Assembly: GCA_013397455.1 (NCBI GenBank)
Contig: VYZB01000384.1
Span: forward strand, 539,929 to 603,928
Reading direction: 5' to 3'
DNA length: 64,000 nucleotides
From: Crotophaga sulcirostris
Taxonomy: Eukaryota > Chordata > Aves > Cuculiformes > Crotophagidae
Shown here one piece after another: positions 1-10,799 of the stretch. The stretch's first letter is position 1, and the number at the start of each line of letters is the position of its first letter. The notes below the pieces were generated by a model that worked only from the letters and a program-made list of their open reading frames with translations, did not search any database and was not told where the DNA came from. A program made the translations under genes and the position numbers.

Positions 1-1480
1 CCCTTAAGGGAGGACGGAAGCAGCCCAGAGAAAACCTGCTCCTGATGTAAAAACACTTCCCCTTCAGGGGCTGGTAATGAAGGGTTTATTAGCAGGTAAA
101 GTTCATTGCCAAGGAGGCCTTCGATCACATCAAATTTTTAAGTGATCACAAAAGGGGGAAAAAAACGGCACGATGTGTATTGCAAACAAGAAATGCTGTG
201 ATGTGAACACGTCCCTGCCCTCCTGCTCTTGCTGGGGTGAGGAGCCACGGGGGACACTGCCACTGGTACCCAGGGATGTCCTGCTTGCACCCAGCAATTC
301 CAGGGGGAACAGCATACTTAATCTTACAAGGTGCTGAAAATCAGAGATTCCCCAGGGCAACTTTGGGGTGATTTCACTCAGCGGTTAGCAAAAATTTTAA
401 GATCAGCACCACCAAGCCTACTTTTTTTTAGCCTACTTAGTCGCAGATCACTGTTCCTGTTTCTTTACAGTATGTATTTTTCAGATTTAGGTAATGGCCC
501 TGATTTTTCAATATCGACCTCTGTTTAGACACGTTTCACTTTGGGCTGCTTCTCGTCTGCGAAATTACAGTCATTTTCACATTATTATACAGTGAGTAGG
601 AGACAGTTTGTATTTAGCGTTGGGTGGGGGAAGGGATATTATGGGAAGCGATCTGCTACGGTCAGCACATAATTTCAGCCCAAAGAAAATTGCTTCTGAA
701 TAGATGGTCTGTTAACTAGCCAAGGAACAGTCATTGGGAGAGATTGCAAAAATGCCTCTGCTTTATCCGCGTTACGCCATCATTTTAATTTCTGAAAGCA
801 ACGGTCCAGGGAAGCACAGTTTCTCCAACCACAGCTGTCAATTGATGGGTAAAATATCCTCACAGGCCTTCTTAGATCACAAATTCAAGTGAGGAGCCTC
901 CTCTCTCGCCCCTCTCCCTCCCGGCTGTTGTGCGTGTGACGGCTCTACGCACTGCATGGCTACTGAAGCAGGGTTTTATTTATCTTTTTCTGTGGCAGAA
1001 AATACAGCAAAACCACTCGCCGGTCCGTGGGTGCCTCCGCAGCAGCCGATTCCCATGAGTGGCTGCAAAAAAAAAAAAAAAAAGACCACAACTCACATTG
1101 TCTTGTCAGGTTGGAAATGTCCCTGTTTCAAAAAGGGGCCCAGTGCCTGCTGTGTGATTTAGTGGCTTTTTTCGCCTTAATTTCTGCCCTGCTCGCCAAA
1201 TTAAATTACAACTTTGTATTCGTGTACGTTTTACAAGACAGACAGAAGGCCAATAAATTAGTGTTTGTCTAAAATAGGAAATCCGTTTTTAATTAATGCA
1301 GCTGCAGACCGCTAATAATCCCAAAGAGATCCCCATCCACCCTCCCCACCCCCTCCTCTTTTTTATTTTAATCCTGCCAGACATATGCACCATATACGCT
1401 AAGAAAAATTACCAGCAAACGTCTATTTTTAGAGGAGGGCACGTGAGGCTCTTATCTCACATCCCCGGGACAGTTTATAA
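1..1480. other. Unique non-coding DNA upstream of a CpG island
   Basis: No gene is seen. The stretch is single-copy-looking, with mixed composition and scattered CpG that rises toward the island. It contains a run of 17 A at 1067-1083 and homeodomain-like AT-rich cores such as TTTAATTAATGC near 1289-1300. The short frames here run through the poly-A or low-complexity sequence and resemble no protein family. Its position beside a promoter-like island suggests flanking regulatory DNA, which is inference. Confidence 0.5.
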
Positions 1481-1615
1481 ACACGTTGGCTATGAGGAAA
1501 CGCTGCTCTTCCCCTCTCCCAGGGCAGCCTGGCGACAAGATCAATCGCCTCACCACCCTCCCCCCTTCCCCCACCCCCCGGCCGCCGGCGCCCCCGGGCA
1601 CGGAGCGGGCAGCGA

Positions 1616-1657
1616 CCAATCAGCGCTCGAGAAATCGCTTTCCCGAGCTCTCATTGG
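1616..1657. promoter_or_regulatory. Pair of opposed CCAAT boxes
   Basis: CCAATCAG is seen on the + strand at 1616-1623 and ATTGG (CCAAT on the - strand, in TCATTGGCTG) at 1653-1657, about 37 bases apart. Both match the NF-Y core with its usual flanks (CCAATCAG; reverse AGCCAAT). Paired CCAAT boxes in a CpG island are typical of RNA polymerase II promoters, and opposed pairs are common in bidirectional ones. Confidence 0.6.
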
Positions 1658-1709
1658 CTGAGGCGCGGCGGGGGGTGCGCGGCTGGCGGCGGCGGCGCGC
1701 CTGGCTCTG

Positions 1710-1767
1710 CCCCCCCCCCCCCCCCCCCCTCCCCGGGGGCCTCAGGGAGGGGAAGGGGGGGAGGGGG
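1710..1767. repeat. C20 homopolymer followed by G-rich block
   Basis: A run of 20 C (1710-1729) is followed by five G tracts: 1735-1739, 1745-1747, 1749-1752, 1755-1761 and 1763-1767. The + strand can form a G-quadruplex from the G tracts, and the - strand from the C run. The length of such homopolymers is often wrong in assemblies, so the exact counts should be treated with care. Confidence 0.75.
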
Positions 1768-1892
1768 CGACTGGCGGGCAATCCGTGCTCAGTGTTCCCC
1801 GAAAGCTCGGGACACCCGTGTCCACAGACGGCCTTCAATGAGGAAATCCAAAGTAGAGGAAGTACTTATTCACAGGCAACCGCTGGTCTCTG

Positions 1893-1976
1893 GTGACCGA
1901 TGATACGACCCGAGGGAACGGCAGGAAGATGTGTCAGGGGAGGGGTAGGGTGGATATTGGGAAGAAGGCTGGGGAA
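1893..1976 (+). mobile_element. CR1 LINE fragment (5' piece of a composite)
   Basis: The sequence after 1893 reads like the part of CR1 upstream of its 3' end (ACGACCCGAGGGAACGGCA, then GTGTCAGGGGAGG and GGTGGATATTGGGAAGAAGG). It stops abruptly near 1976 and is followed by a second CR1 piece that starts over at an earlier consensus position. This suggests one copy interrupted by, or recombined with, another. Boundaries are by eye. Confidence 0.6.
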
Positions 1977-2270
1977 GAAATTTTTACAAGAGCATGTCGT
2001 GACAGGATGAGGGGGAAAGGCTTTAAACTGGAAGGGGAAAATTTATATTTGACATTAGGAAGGAATTCTTCATGCTGAGGCACGGGCACAGGTAGCCCAG
2101 GGCAACTGTGGTGCCCTCTCCCTGGAGGTGTCCAAGGCCAGGCTGGATGGGGCCTGGAGCAGCCTGGGCTGGTTGGGAGGGGTCCCTGCCCATGGCAGGG
2201 GGGGGGGGGGACGACGACTGGATGGACTTTAAGATCCCTTTCAACCTAAACCATTCTATGATTCTATGAT
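1977..2270 (+). mobile_element. CR1 LINE 3' end with ATTCTATG tail
   Basis: A 5'-truncated CR1 copy in + orientation. Recognisable blocks are GGCTTTAAACTGGAAGGGG, a motif encoding the C-terminal ORF2 region, the GGCCAGGCTGGATGGGGCC block, a G12 run near 2200-2211, and the diagnostic terminal microsatellite ATTCTATGATTCTATGAT at 2253-2270. CR1 elements are the dominant LINEs of birds and end in an 8-base repeat instead of poly-A. Remaining CpGs suggest a fairly young copy. It sits about 130 bases right of the CpG island core. Confidence 0.9.
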
Positions 2271-2300
2271 CACTTGTGTTAAATTTATTAATGTTCGAAA

Positions 2301-2400
2301 ATCACAGAATCGCAGAATGACCTGAGTTGGAAGGGCCCCACGAGGATCAGCAAGCCCAGCTCCTGTCCCTGCACAGGACCAGCCTAACATCCAAACCATA
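2301..2400 (-). mobile_element. CR1 LINE 3' tail fragment, reversed
   Basis: ATCACAGAATCGCAGAATG followed by GAGTTGGAAGGGCCCCACGA and CCAGCTCCTGTCCCTGCACA is the reverse complement of a CR1 3' end. It is severely 5'-truncated, at about 100 bases. It lies 30 bases from the tail of the + strand CR1, so the two 3' ends face each other. Confidence 0.8.
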
Positions 2401-3459
2401 ATGCCACGTAGTCCTGCTGTCATTTGCAACTGAGCCTTAATTACCTTCGCTAGGACGATCTCTTCCAACTGTACCCTTTGTTCCTGCGTTTGGTGTTGCA
2501 GGGCTAGAGAGGTACATGTGTGTGCAGGCAGTCTGAGTGTTATACACTGCATGTCTGCAAAGATTAAACCATCATTCCTTTTTCTTCTACTTTGCTCTAA
2601 ATAGAGGACAAAAATCTATTTCCCTTGAGGGCTTGTTTGCCAGATTAATTAGGTAAACAATGAGTGGCATTTCTCTTGTACACAACGTTTGTCACAGAAG
2701 GGCTTTCTCACAGCAGCTTTGAAAGCAGTGCATTGGAAATTACCATATCGATCCGAAAATTTTGGATTAGCACATCCTTACAGCCTTCAGAAATTTATCA
2801 CAGCCTGCAGTCTTATGAACAAACTTTTAATTGATGTGTGCAAACTACTGACTCTGCAGATTAGTTGTGGATAATTTATTACAGCATTGCAGGCTGCCAG
2901 TGATCCATAGACCCGAGTGTGGGAACTGGTGATACAAACATACAGAGGAGTCATTATACACTTGGCAAACAATTAGGTTAGATGCTACTTTTTTTTTTTT
3001 TATTTAGAAGAGGCAGTTCTTACAATGTTTTCTTCTTCTTTAGAACAGTCCGTGGAGTCTTTTACATTTATCTGTATATTCACAAGCAGTCTCAGTTTGA
3101 TATGTTATCTAAAGGTCAGTGTCTCTGATGTTTCAGCACACAAGTATAGGTTATATGTGGAAACAAAGTACCGCTGTGGTGTTTATAGAACAGCAACAAA
3201 AATGGTCTGGCAACTCGCAACAAGAGGGGAATGATTTATGAAAGACTCTGTGTGTGTGTGTATGTGTCTTTGTTTGGGGGTAGGGAGAAACTGGAAAAGG
3301 TAGACAGGATAGCAACTATCTTTCTGAGAGCACAGGGGATAAAAAGAAAAACAACAGCTGACGATTTTTTTTTTTTAAATCCTAACAGTAGAATGTGCTA
3401 ATCAGTGAAATAAATAATGTCCCAAAGGAAGTTCTTAAGTCCCATTGCATGGGACTTGA
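2401..3459. other. Non-coding, AT-rich unique DNA
   Basis: No gene is seen. It contains a T-run at about 2990-3001 and a short (TG)6 microsatellite at 3249-3260. The short frames have no recognisable protein features. Confidence 0.6.
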
Positions 3460-3578
3460 AAATTAGACTGGAAAAAGCACTAAAAATAAATACTGCAGGG
3501 AATGACTCCATTTTGGCATTGGAATGGACTGAATGACCTAGTAAGTCTTTTCCATTTCGTAACTTAATAGTTCTGTGA
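3460..3578 (+). mobile_element. Ancient CR1-like 3' end relic
   Basis: The order GACTGGAAAAAGCACTAAAA, TGCAGGGAATGACTCC, GGAATGGACTGAATGACCTA and TCTTTTCCATTTCGTAACTT matches the general form of old CR1 3' ends (a 'GGATGACCTA...TTTTCCA' block followed by TTCTGTGA). It is strongly diverged and carries no clear tail repeat. A diverged CR1 lineage is the best guess. Confidence 0.5.
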
Positions 3579-4945
3579 AGTTCTGCTGTAGAATTTGAAC
3601 TACAAACATTTTAACCAGACATGAATATAGCCTTCAGTTTACTATATAGCTACTCAATTTCTTCTCAAGTAATTTAAACAACAGCTTATTTATTTACATA
3701 GTGAATTGTGTAAACATTCAGATAATATAAAAACATGTATTTCTTGCTTAATAGACTGTGTGTGATGTGCAATAGGCAATATATGTTTAAAATCTGTTAT
3801 AGCCTTTTGTCATAGGCTGACTATTATACAGTGTATTTTTTACAAAATAGCTTAGTGTTCCATAGTCATTTATAATTTGTAATAGAAATTATGGGTGCAG
3901 ATTCAGTATTTTAGTCGGGCAGCATCCACATTATAGTAGTGCTAAGGTGAAAAACATACAAAAGGCCAGTGGCTGTTTGTCATACTTGAAATTTTCCGAG
4001 AGAACAAATGAGCACAGGGAAATGAAACTGAGGCTTAGGGAATAGTATTGGATTGTTTTATTAATGAGAAGGATAGGAGTTGTAGGCCATGGGGAATGAA
4101 GGTGAGTCTTGAAATAGAATTTGCAGAGAAGTACGGAACCTGCAGCAGAAGTAGGGCTGAGAGGGACTTCTTGTCCAGTGTGAAAGTAAAGCAAGATGCA
4201 TGATGCTGGATGGTCAGAAGGAATGGGCCAGAGATAAGATCCAAGAGAACATACTAGCACTAAGATAAAGATGACTGAGAGGCAAGAGTCTGTACTGGCT
4301 GGTGAAGTGAGGAATGAATCTATGAAAGTTTTTGAAGCCAAGGTTAGGTATATCACCCTTGGGGGAGGGATGAGGAACTGTGCTGCTACATTTTTGACAG
4401 AAAGGAGCTTAAAGAGGAGTGACCCTGAAAACGCACCAAAGAAGTTATCAAAATGTGTTTGGGAGGTGACATCTGAAAGATTTAAAAACTACAGAGGTGT
4501 GGAAGAATAAAATCAGTGCTCTTGGACAAGATGAATTCCTGAGATCCTGATAATAAGGCCAAGAGGCATTTTAACAAATGAAATATGTGGGTTATTTGAG
4601 CTACAAGTGAAGAGAGTATCTCTCAGAACTTCTCTATGTGTACCAGAGCAAGCAACTGTGGCATCTTTGCTTTTTTGACTGTCCTTCGTGCTTTCTTCTT
4701 GTTTCCTTTGTGGTACTAGCGAAGGAAGAGAGAAACACAAATAGAGCTTCGTTTCCTCAACTGCACAAGAAGGGGCCTACTGGAAAGGGTGTGTGAGGAG
4801 ACAGAGGTCAAGACAGCAGGAATGAAGGATGGGGGACTGAGACCAAGAGAGCTAGACAGAAAAGAGGTCAGTGTAATTACAAAATGAGAAGAATTATCTC
4901 ATTAGTGAAGAAGTTGGGGAACTGGGATGTCTGTTCTCACGTATC
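3579..4945. other. Non-coding unique DNA, purine-rich on + strand
   Basis: No gene is seen. Around 4020-4500 and 4760-4900 the + strand is purine-rich, which keeps the - strand open for up to 141 codons (3931-4356) and the + strand for 79 codons. Neither product shows a domain, and the long frame is explained by the skewed composition. Confidence 0.55.
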
Positions 4946-5038
4946 TCACACTTAATATGTGACCTTGGGAAGTTCATGGTACTTCTCTATGTGTCTCGGC
5001 CATCTTGCCTTGAAATGATAACTAAAACCATGCATGGA
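4946..5038 (+). mobile_element. MIR-like (CORE) SINE relic
   Basis: ATATGTGACCTTGGGAAGTTC followed by ACTTCTCTATGTGTCTCGG and CTTGAAATGATAACTAAAACC matches the MIR pattern 'TGTGACCTTGGGCAAGTCAC...CTCTGTGCCTCAG...AAATGGGGATAATAA' in order and spacing, with many substitutions. MIR/CORE SINEs were active before the amniote split and persist as faint copies in birds. Confidence 0.5.
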
Positions 5039-8000
5039 TGTAAAAACATACTTGATTCCTTAGCCAAAAATAATGCAGCTCTGGGTTTTTTTTAAGTGGA
5101 AGGGGAGCCTGGATCAGACGAGATGTTATTCACTTTCAAGTCTTATATTCTCAATGGCAACAGCATTCTCATTCTGCAGCACTGCATTCTTGGTGTTTGA
5201 GGATAAGACCCATACACCCTTTAGAGATTTTCTGCATAGATGTGATTGCAAAAGTTTAATTTAAAAAGGGAACAAGTCTGACAAAAGAAGAAGAAAATCA
5301 CAAGAAAAAAAGACTCTGAGGAATGCATAGATTTGGAAGTCTGGCAATAAGGAATACTAAGTCACAAAAATTTAAATCCGATAATTTCCCACAAAATGCA
5401 ATAAAAGACCTGAAAATCCAGAAAATTTTATACAACGTTCAAAACTGTTTCAACACTCCAGTGGTATTGTTATGATCCTTGGTTCAGTGTCTAGTTGTAT
5501 GACGGCAGGAGCCGTGAAACCTAGCTGGTGTCACAAACCACAGATGTGATACAAGAAAATAAGAATCATCATAATCACTACTTGACCATTCTTCCTATTA
5601 GGGAAGAAGGTTATGATAGTAGCTAAACTGAGCGCATCACTGATGTCTCTGTTTTAAAGCAGTGGCATGAGCTCAAGCTGGCACCGTTCGTGTTGGACGC
5701 TGGGCAGATACCATGTGTTAGCTGGTAAACCTCTGCACAACCTGGACTTTAAAACCTGTGGGTCTTCTCATCACAATGCTTCTGCTTCCTCACTTGTAAT
5801 TTCATTTAACAGTGATTACTTACCTTTCAGCGTGCCCTGAGGACTGTGTTTGTTAAGCATATTGAGATCAAGTGTAATGTGATTAAGAACATCTGCATTA
5901 GATTTGGACATGTGTATTGCAAATAACTACCATTAAAGCAGACCTTCCAGTGACTGAAACTGCTCTCTTCTTTGGGACTAGAGAAAAGACACTCCAAAGA
6001 GCCACACACAGGTTTCAGCTTTATCTGCCTTCTGTAAAGATGCCCTGTGCTTTCAAACCCTTAAGTGGGGATGGCAGCAAACTTTATCTTATCCCATGAA
6101 TTGCCACAAGGATGTGAAAAAAGACCTCGTGCACATTTCGTAATTCTGGTTAAAAAAGTCTTGAATACTTAGAAGATACTCAGGGATTCTTCTGGAACCT
6201 AAGGTTTTCTGTGGTGTCCTGGAGCCAGAATTGCTACTTTTTTTTCAACCATCTTCCCATATAAATATTGCAAAGGGACTAGGAAGAAATGCTGTGAGGA
6301 TCACTTCTTCTGCAGAGTGTAATCTAGTTCATAATCATCAAGAATACCCAGCAGAGGATTTCCAAATTGTGCTTAGAAGATAAGTATGCTTCTGAATTAT
6401 TCCATACTCTGGCCCAGGGAATAGTATTTTGCAGATTACATACTTCTTCCCTTTCACTCCAGATTTGGAATTTAGGAATAAATAATATAAATTTTATTAT
6501 AACATTTTCCTTTTTCTTTTTAGACCTCTGTAATTCTTTGTGCACAAATGTAATGCCCTCAGAATTCAAACACTTGTGCTAAAATTTTGCCCAAAGCAAC
6601 GTTTGGTAGCTTTTAAGCAATGTTTTGGTGGTTTAATTCTAATAGAGATATTAAAAAATATTTGTATATTCACTGATATCAATAAGAAGTATTGAAATGC
6701 AGTGGTTTTATTGGGAGAATGAATTTGTGTGAACTATTTCTAGCTGTAAATCTTTGTATCTAGCACTCTGTATTTTGTTGGTTAAAAGCATTCCTCTGAG
6801 GTCAAGTAAAGATTTGTAATCAAATGCAGACCAACTTTCTCTTATACTGCTGTTCAAAATGCTGAACTAGTTCTGAAATATAATCCGTTAGCATATTATT
6901 AATGAAAACATTTAGCACGAGGTCAAGGCTTTTGGAGAAAAAAGGGAAGTGTACTTTTCCAGGGCAATATTTGCTGTCTGCTCTTCTTACTTGTACTGTG
7001 TAAAAAACATAGGTTATAATTTGTCTTTTTCGGGGAAAGTATTGTTGACAAGAATGCATTGCAAGTACACAAAGTAAATGGTCAATGGCTTAAACATGAT
7101 TACTTTGCAAGGACTAGGTGTGAGAACTGTGCCTTTGTTGAGCACTATTCTTATCACATTCTTAGTTCCAGAGGCTTCAGGGTGGGGAAGAATGCCAGAG
7201 TGTGACCCTAAGCAGAAAATATGAAGCCCAAAGTATTATCTGCCCAACATTTTAACATGTTCACATACTTCAGAATGATCAGAAACTTCCAAGGATACGT
7301 TGCTGTATTCACACACAGTGTCAAAACAACTCAGATTGCAGATGATTGTTCCTAAGTTCAGTTCTCCAGAAGGTATTTATAGAAAGAGCTTTGAGGAAAA
7401 TGTGATTGTGTTCCTTTTATTTCTCTCTATTTTAGCCTTATTAAAAGGAGAAACTATGCATCTGAAAAGAAAAACATGAAGAGGAGACCCCATTGCCATT
7501 ACTTTGGAGAGCTGAGAGGTGGAGAATGAAAAAGCCATTGGTCTCAGTTTTACTACCACAATGGCCTTTGATGAGAGGGATTAGATACGCCTAGAGCTGG
7601 TGCAGCATTCAGTGCTGCCCTGGACAACAATCTGGAAAGAAAGACGATAAAAATCAGTTTGTCATAAGGTTAATTCACCACAGACTAGCTAGATTGGCTT
7701 TTCAGATTGTTTTTCATTTGGGGAAATGAGGAAAAACAGAAAGAAAGAAAGAAATATGGCTTAAAAGCTGTTTGGTGGGGTTTTTTCCCCCTCTCTCTCC
7801 TTTTCTTTTTTTCTTTTTTTTTTTTCTCGCAAGATGTAGCATTCAGAAAACATGTTGAGCGAGTTGAGGCATTAAAAAGATCAGTCTTTGGTTGCTGAAT
7901 GAAAGACTGTTGTGCGTGTGACTCACATACTAAACAGAAATCTGCCTTCAAAGCCTATTTTACTGCCTAATTATATATACACAAAATGTAGCTGTCTATT

Positions 8001-8665
8001 TCAATCAAATCCTAGGAAAAAGAATAAAACTCCTCTTAAGATGCAATTTTCATGGTTTTTCATAACCTCAGAACACACTCTGCTAATGCAAAAGGGGGAA
8101 GTACAGCTGCAAGGTCCAGATAAGCCACCAGTAATTGTTTTTCTTTTAATTATTACTTTATAAAGACATTATACCTCCACTCAGAATGAGGAAAATTAGT
8201 GTCCTCTGCTTTTTTTTTTGCTTTTTAAGGTTTTCCCTCCACCCTGCATTCGCACCNCCCCCTGAAAGCTTCTTATTATGCATTTCAGGAGCAGCCAGCA
8301 GCTATGGGAAGTACTTCTAAGTAGCCTCTGTTAATAACAAGCTTTCAGGAGGGATCTAGGAATTCCAGCCCTCTACAAACCTTTGTATTGCAGTGAGAAC
8401 TCCATATGAACAAAGCCAAACATAGAGTGAACGAATGTGCCATAAAATATAAAATAATTGCTGGCAATCAGCTCTCTTGGAAACTTTAAAGCTGGACAAC
8501 ATGTGTGAGCCGTTTCTTTTATGAGAGGCAAAAAAAAAACCAAACTGATTTTAGCTCTTCCTGCAGTAAAGTATGTGCATGTGTGAGTATATGTACATAC
8601 ATGCATATATATATTTTAAATCATCTATTCAGAGGTCTTTTTTAATAACTTCAACTGTAATGTTT
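5039..8665. other. Non-coding AT-rich unique DNA
   Basis: No gene is seen. It contains an (AAAG)-type purine tract opposite a pyrimidine tract at about 7735-7830, which makes frames on both strands, and one undetermined base at 8257. The stretch at about 8440-8780 has dense homeodomain-like cores. All frames are under 90 codons and featureless. Confidence 0.55.
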
Positions 8666-8739
8666 GATAAGCCATTACTAATTTACATCGCCTTACAGAT
8701 ACAAATCATTAAAATGAAATGATATTTTAATGGCTTATC
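8666..8739. repeat. 12-bp perfect inverted repeat, 50-base spacer
   Basis: GATAAGCCATTA (8666-8677) and TAATGGCTTATC (8728-8739) are exact reverse complements. The arms contain an ATTA core and the spacer contains AATCATTAAAATG, so two mirrored homeodomain-type sites are as likely as an RNA hairpin. No transposon termini are recognisable. Confidence 0.6.
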
Positions 8740-10221
8740 CAATATATATCTAATTGCTCCTTGAAAGTTTCTTACTCTGAAGACATCACTGGGTGTCTGC
8801 CTGGGAGATTAGAGTGGTAGAGATAGACATTTACTCTGCAAGTCGCTGTGCCAATGGAAGAGGTACTGCCCATCTTCAGCCTGGGGCTAGTACATAATAG
8901 TCTCCTCAACCTGAACAGTGCCTACACCATTCCAGCAAAAGTGAGACAAATTAGCAAATACAGTTTCCTCACTGTTTAAGAAGTTGAACTCACTTAGACA
9001 GAAATGAGTTAGAGTGGGTTCTTACTGGAGCAGGTGAAATTTAGTAAATTCTGGGAAGAGGCATGGGAGTACACAAGTCAGAGCAGGCTTAGAAAATAAC
9101 TCTGTTTTATCTGAAATGGTTGTTTATAGCCTAGTAGTCATATCCTGAAGCTGCCTGTATTGTGGTTAAGCCATTGATTCTAGTAGAATATTCTTGCTAA
9201 TTACTAGAAGGAATAAGGTCAAAACTGCTCTCTGAAAATTTAATTGAAAGCCACATTTTCTGTCCCAGCCAGTGGCATTACTTGTGCTCACAAAAAGGCT
9301 GATCTCTCAAAAACTGGACAATGTCTGTTAATTACAGAATTAATTAGATAAGGGGCCCTACGTATTCTGCTGTGCGATGTATGTGCATTCAGCCAGAAGT
9401 TTCCTGGCAAACCTTTCTCCCACCTAATCAAAGTCTAGTAATTTGAACTCTGACGTAACACAGCGATGGGATCAGTGGGTGAGATTTAGGAGTTCTGGTT
9501 GGTACGGCAAACTTGCAGGTTTGCTATGCTTCTGAATGCCCTGGCAAATGGGTATCCAACTCGCATGGATTGTGTCTTCTCTCTCCCAGACTGGTTACAA
9601 TGGAGGCTTGTTGAACATAATGACTCTACTTTAGCCAGACAATAGGTATGCTAAGGAGATTAGCTGAAGCTACTTCCCTTACCTGCCTGCAGGGAGGGAA
9701 TTTGGAGAACAAACACAGAACAAAAGGCTTATGGATCGAGTGAAGTTACTGCAAAGTACGTAGGGGTGTGACTTTACAGCATACTAACTACTGAACTGTT
9801 TCTCATATGGGCGTCCTTTGTACACGGTAAGGTTGCAGCTCAGCCAGACACTTGAGCTGCTCTAACAGCTTGCTTCGGCCAAAAGAGGCAGTCCCATTCT
9901 TCAGACCCATATTCCCACTTTTTCTTCAGCTCTTCAAGCTGTGTGGTCTCATCCTCTCCATTGCACAGCTCTGGCACTGATTTGACCCCTAAGTGAGTCA
10001 GTGGAGTTTGTTAAGCCAACAAAAAACTGTTGACTGTTTTGTGGGGTTAGTTTGCTGCTGGCTCGGTGAGCTGAATCAGCTCACTCTGCAGTCAGAGACA
10101 GTTGTGTCACCTCTAAGGGGATCACTGGCAGCACGTAGGTTAGGTGGGGGGGGAGGGGAAGAAGTCTAAACAGAGCAGGACCATACCTTTTAGTTGCAGT
10201 AAATCAAGAGATTGGGTTATG

Positions 10222-10257
10222 CCATTTCATCTAACTATACCATTTCATCTAACTATA
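10222..10257. repeat. Tandem duplication of an 18-bp unit
   Basis: The unit CCATTTCATCTAACTATA occurs twice back to back (10222-10239 and 10240-10257) without a mismatch. This is typical of a replication-slippage microduplication and is probably young because the copies are identical. Confidence 0.9.
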
Positions 10258-10767
10258 TCCTAAAGACAGAGACCCATCTCTTCTCAGACTGCATGTCCCA
10301 GCTGCCATCACCAGATCTGCCAGATAATTTGCCAAAAAATACATTTTAAACATAAAACAATCCAGTTTATTTTTGCTAGGAGCAGACTAAGACATACTGA
10401 TGAACACACCTCATTCAGAGGGACAGGTGAAACCTTTCAGTACACAGGGATAGAAACCACTTCCTCTGGCACAGCTGCAGAAAAAAGAGATTATCTGCCT
10501 CTGTCCTTAGAGCATCCGCACTGTGAGGGATTTAGTGCAGAAGAATGACTGTGCTATAAATTCACAACACTGTACTTTGCTGTAACTTCCTCACTGAAAG
10601 GGAAAACAACAAAAAAAAAAAGGCAAAGGAGTCAAGGTGGAACTCTCAGAGATGCATGAGAAATCCCAGGCAAAGGAAGAGGAGTAAACCTGCTTTCATA
10701 GCAGAGCAGAGAGGTTTGATTCTTAGATCAACATATGTAGTAGATGATGAGCTGAGCTGAAGACAGT

Positions 10768-10799
10768 AAATGGTTTGGAAGACAAATGGTTTGGAAGAG
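10768..10799. repeat. Tandem duplication of a 16-bp unit
   Basis: AAATGGTTTGGAAGAC is followed immediately by AAATGGTTTGGAAGAG (10768-10783 and 10784-10799), differing only at the last base. It looks like a slippage duplication. Confidence 0.9.

Larger units (their letters stand above)
1495..1850. promoter_or_regulatory. CpG island, probable promoter
   Basis: This is the only strongly GC-rich and CpG-dense stretch in the window, with many CG dinucleotides (GGCGGCGGCGGCGCGCC around 1684-1701) against an AT-rich, CpG-poor background. A TATA-like TTTATAAA lies just outside at 1474-1481. Two CCAAT boxes and G/C homopolymer blocks lie inside. In vertebrates such islands usually mark constitutive or developmental gene promoters. 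Transcription direction is not decided by the sequence. The candidate coding exon on the + strand at 23.5 kb would fit rightward transcription. Open frames across the island are composition artefacts. Confidence 0.75.

Noticed and set aside
1486..1896. 136-codon + strand frame across the CpG island
   Set aside because: Pro/Arg/Gly-rich translation of GC-rich and poly-C sequence, running on into a CR1. No protein-like pattern.
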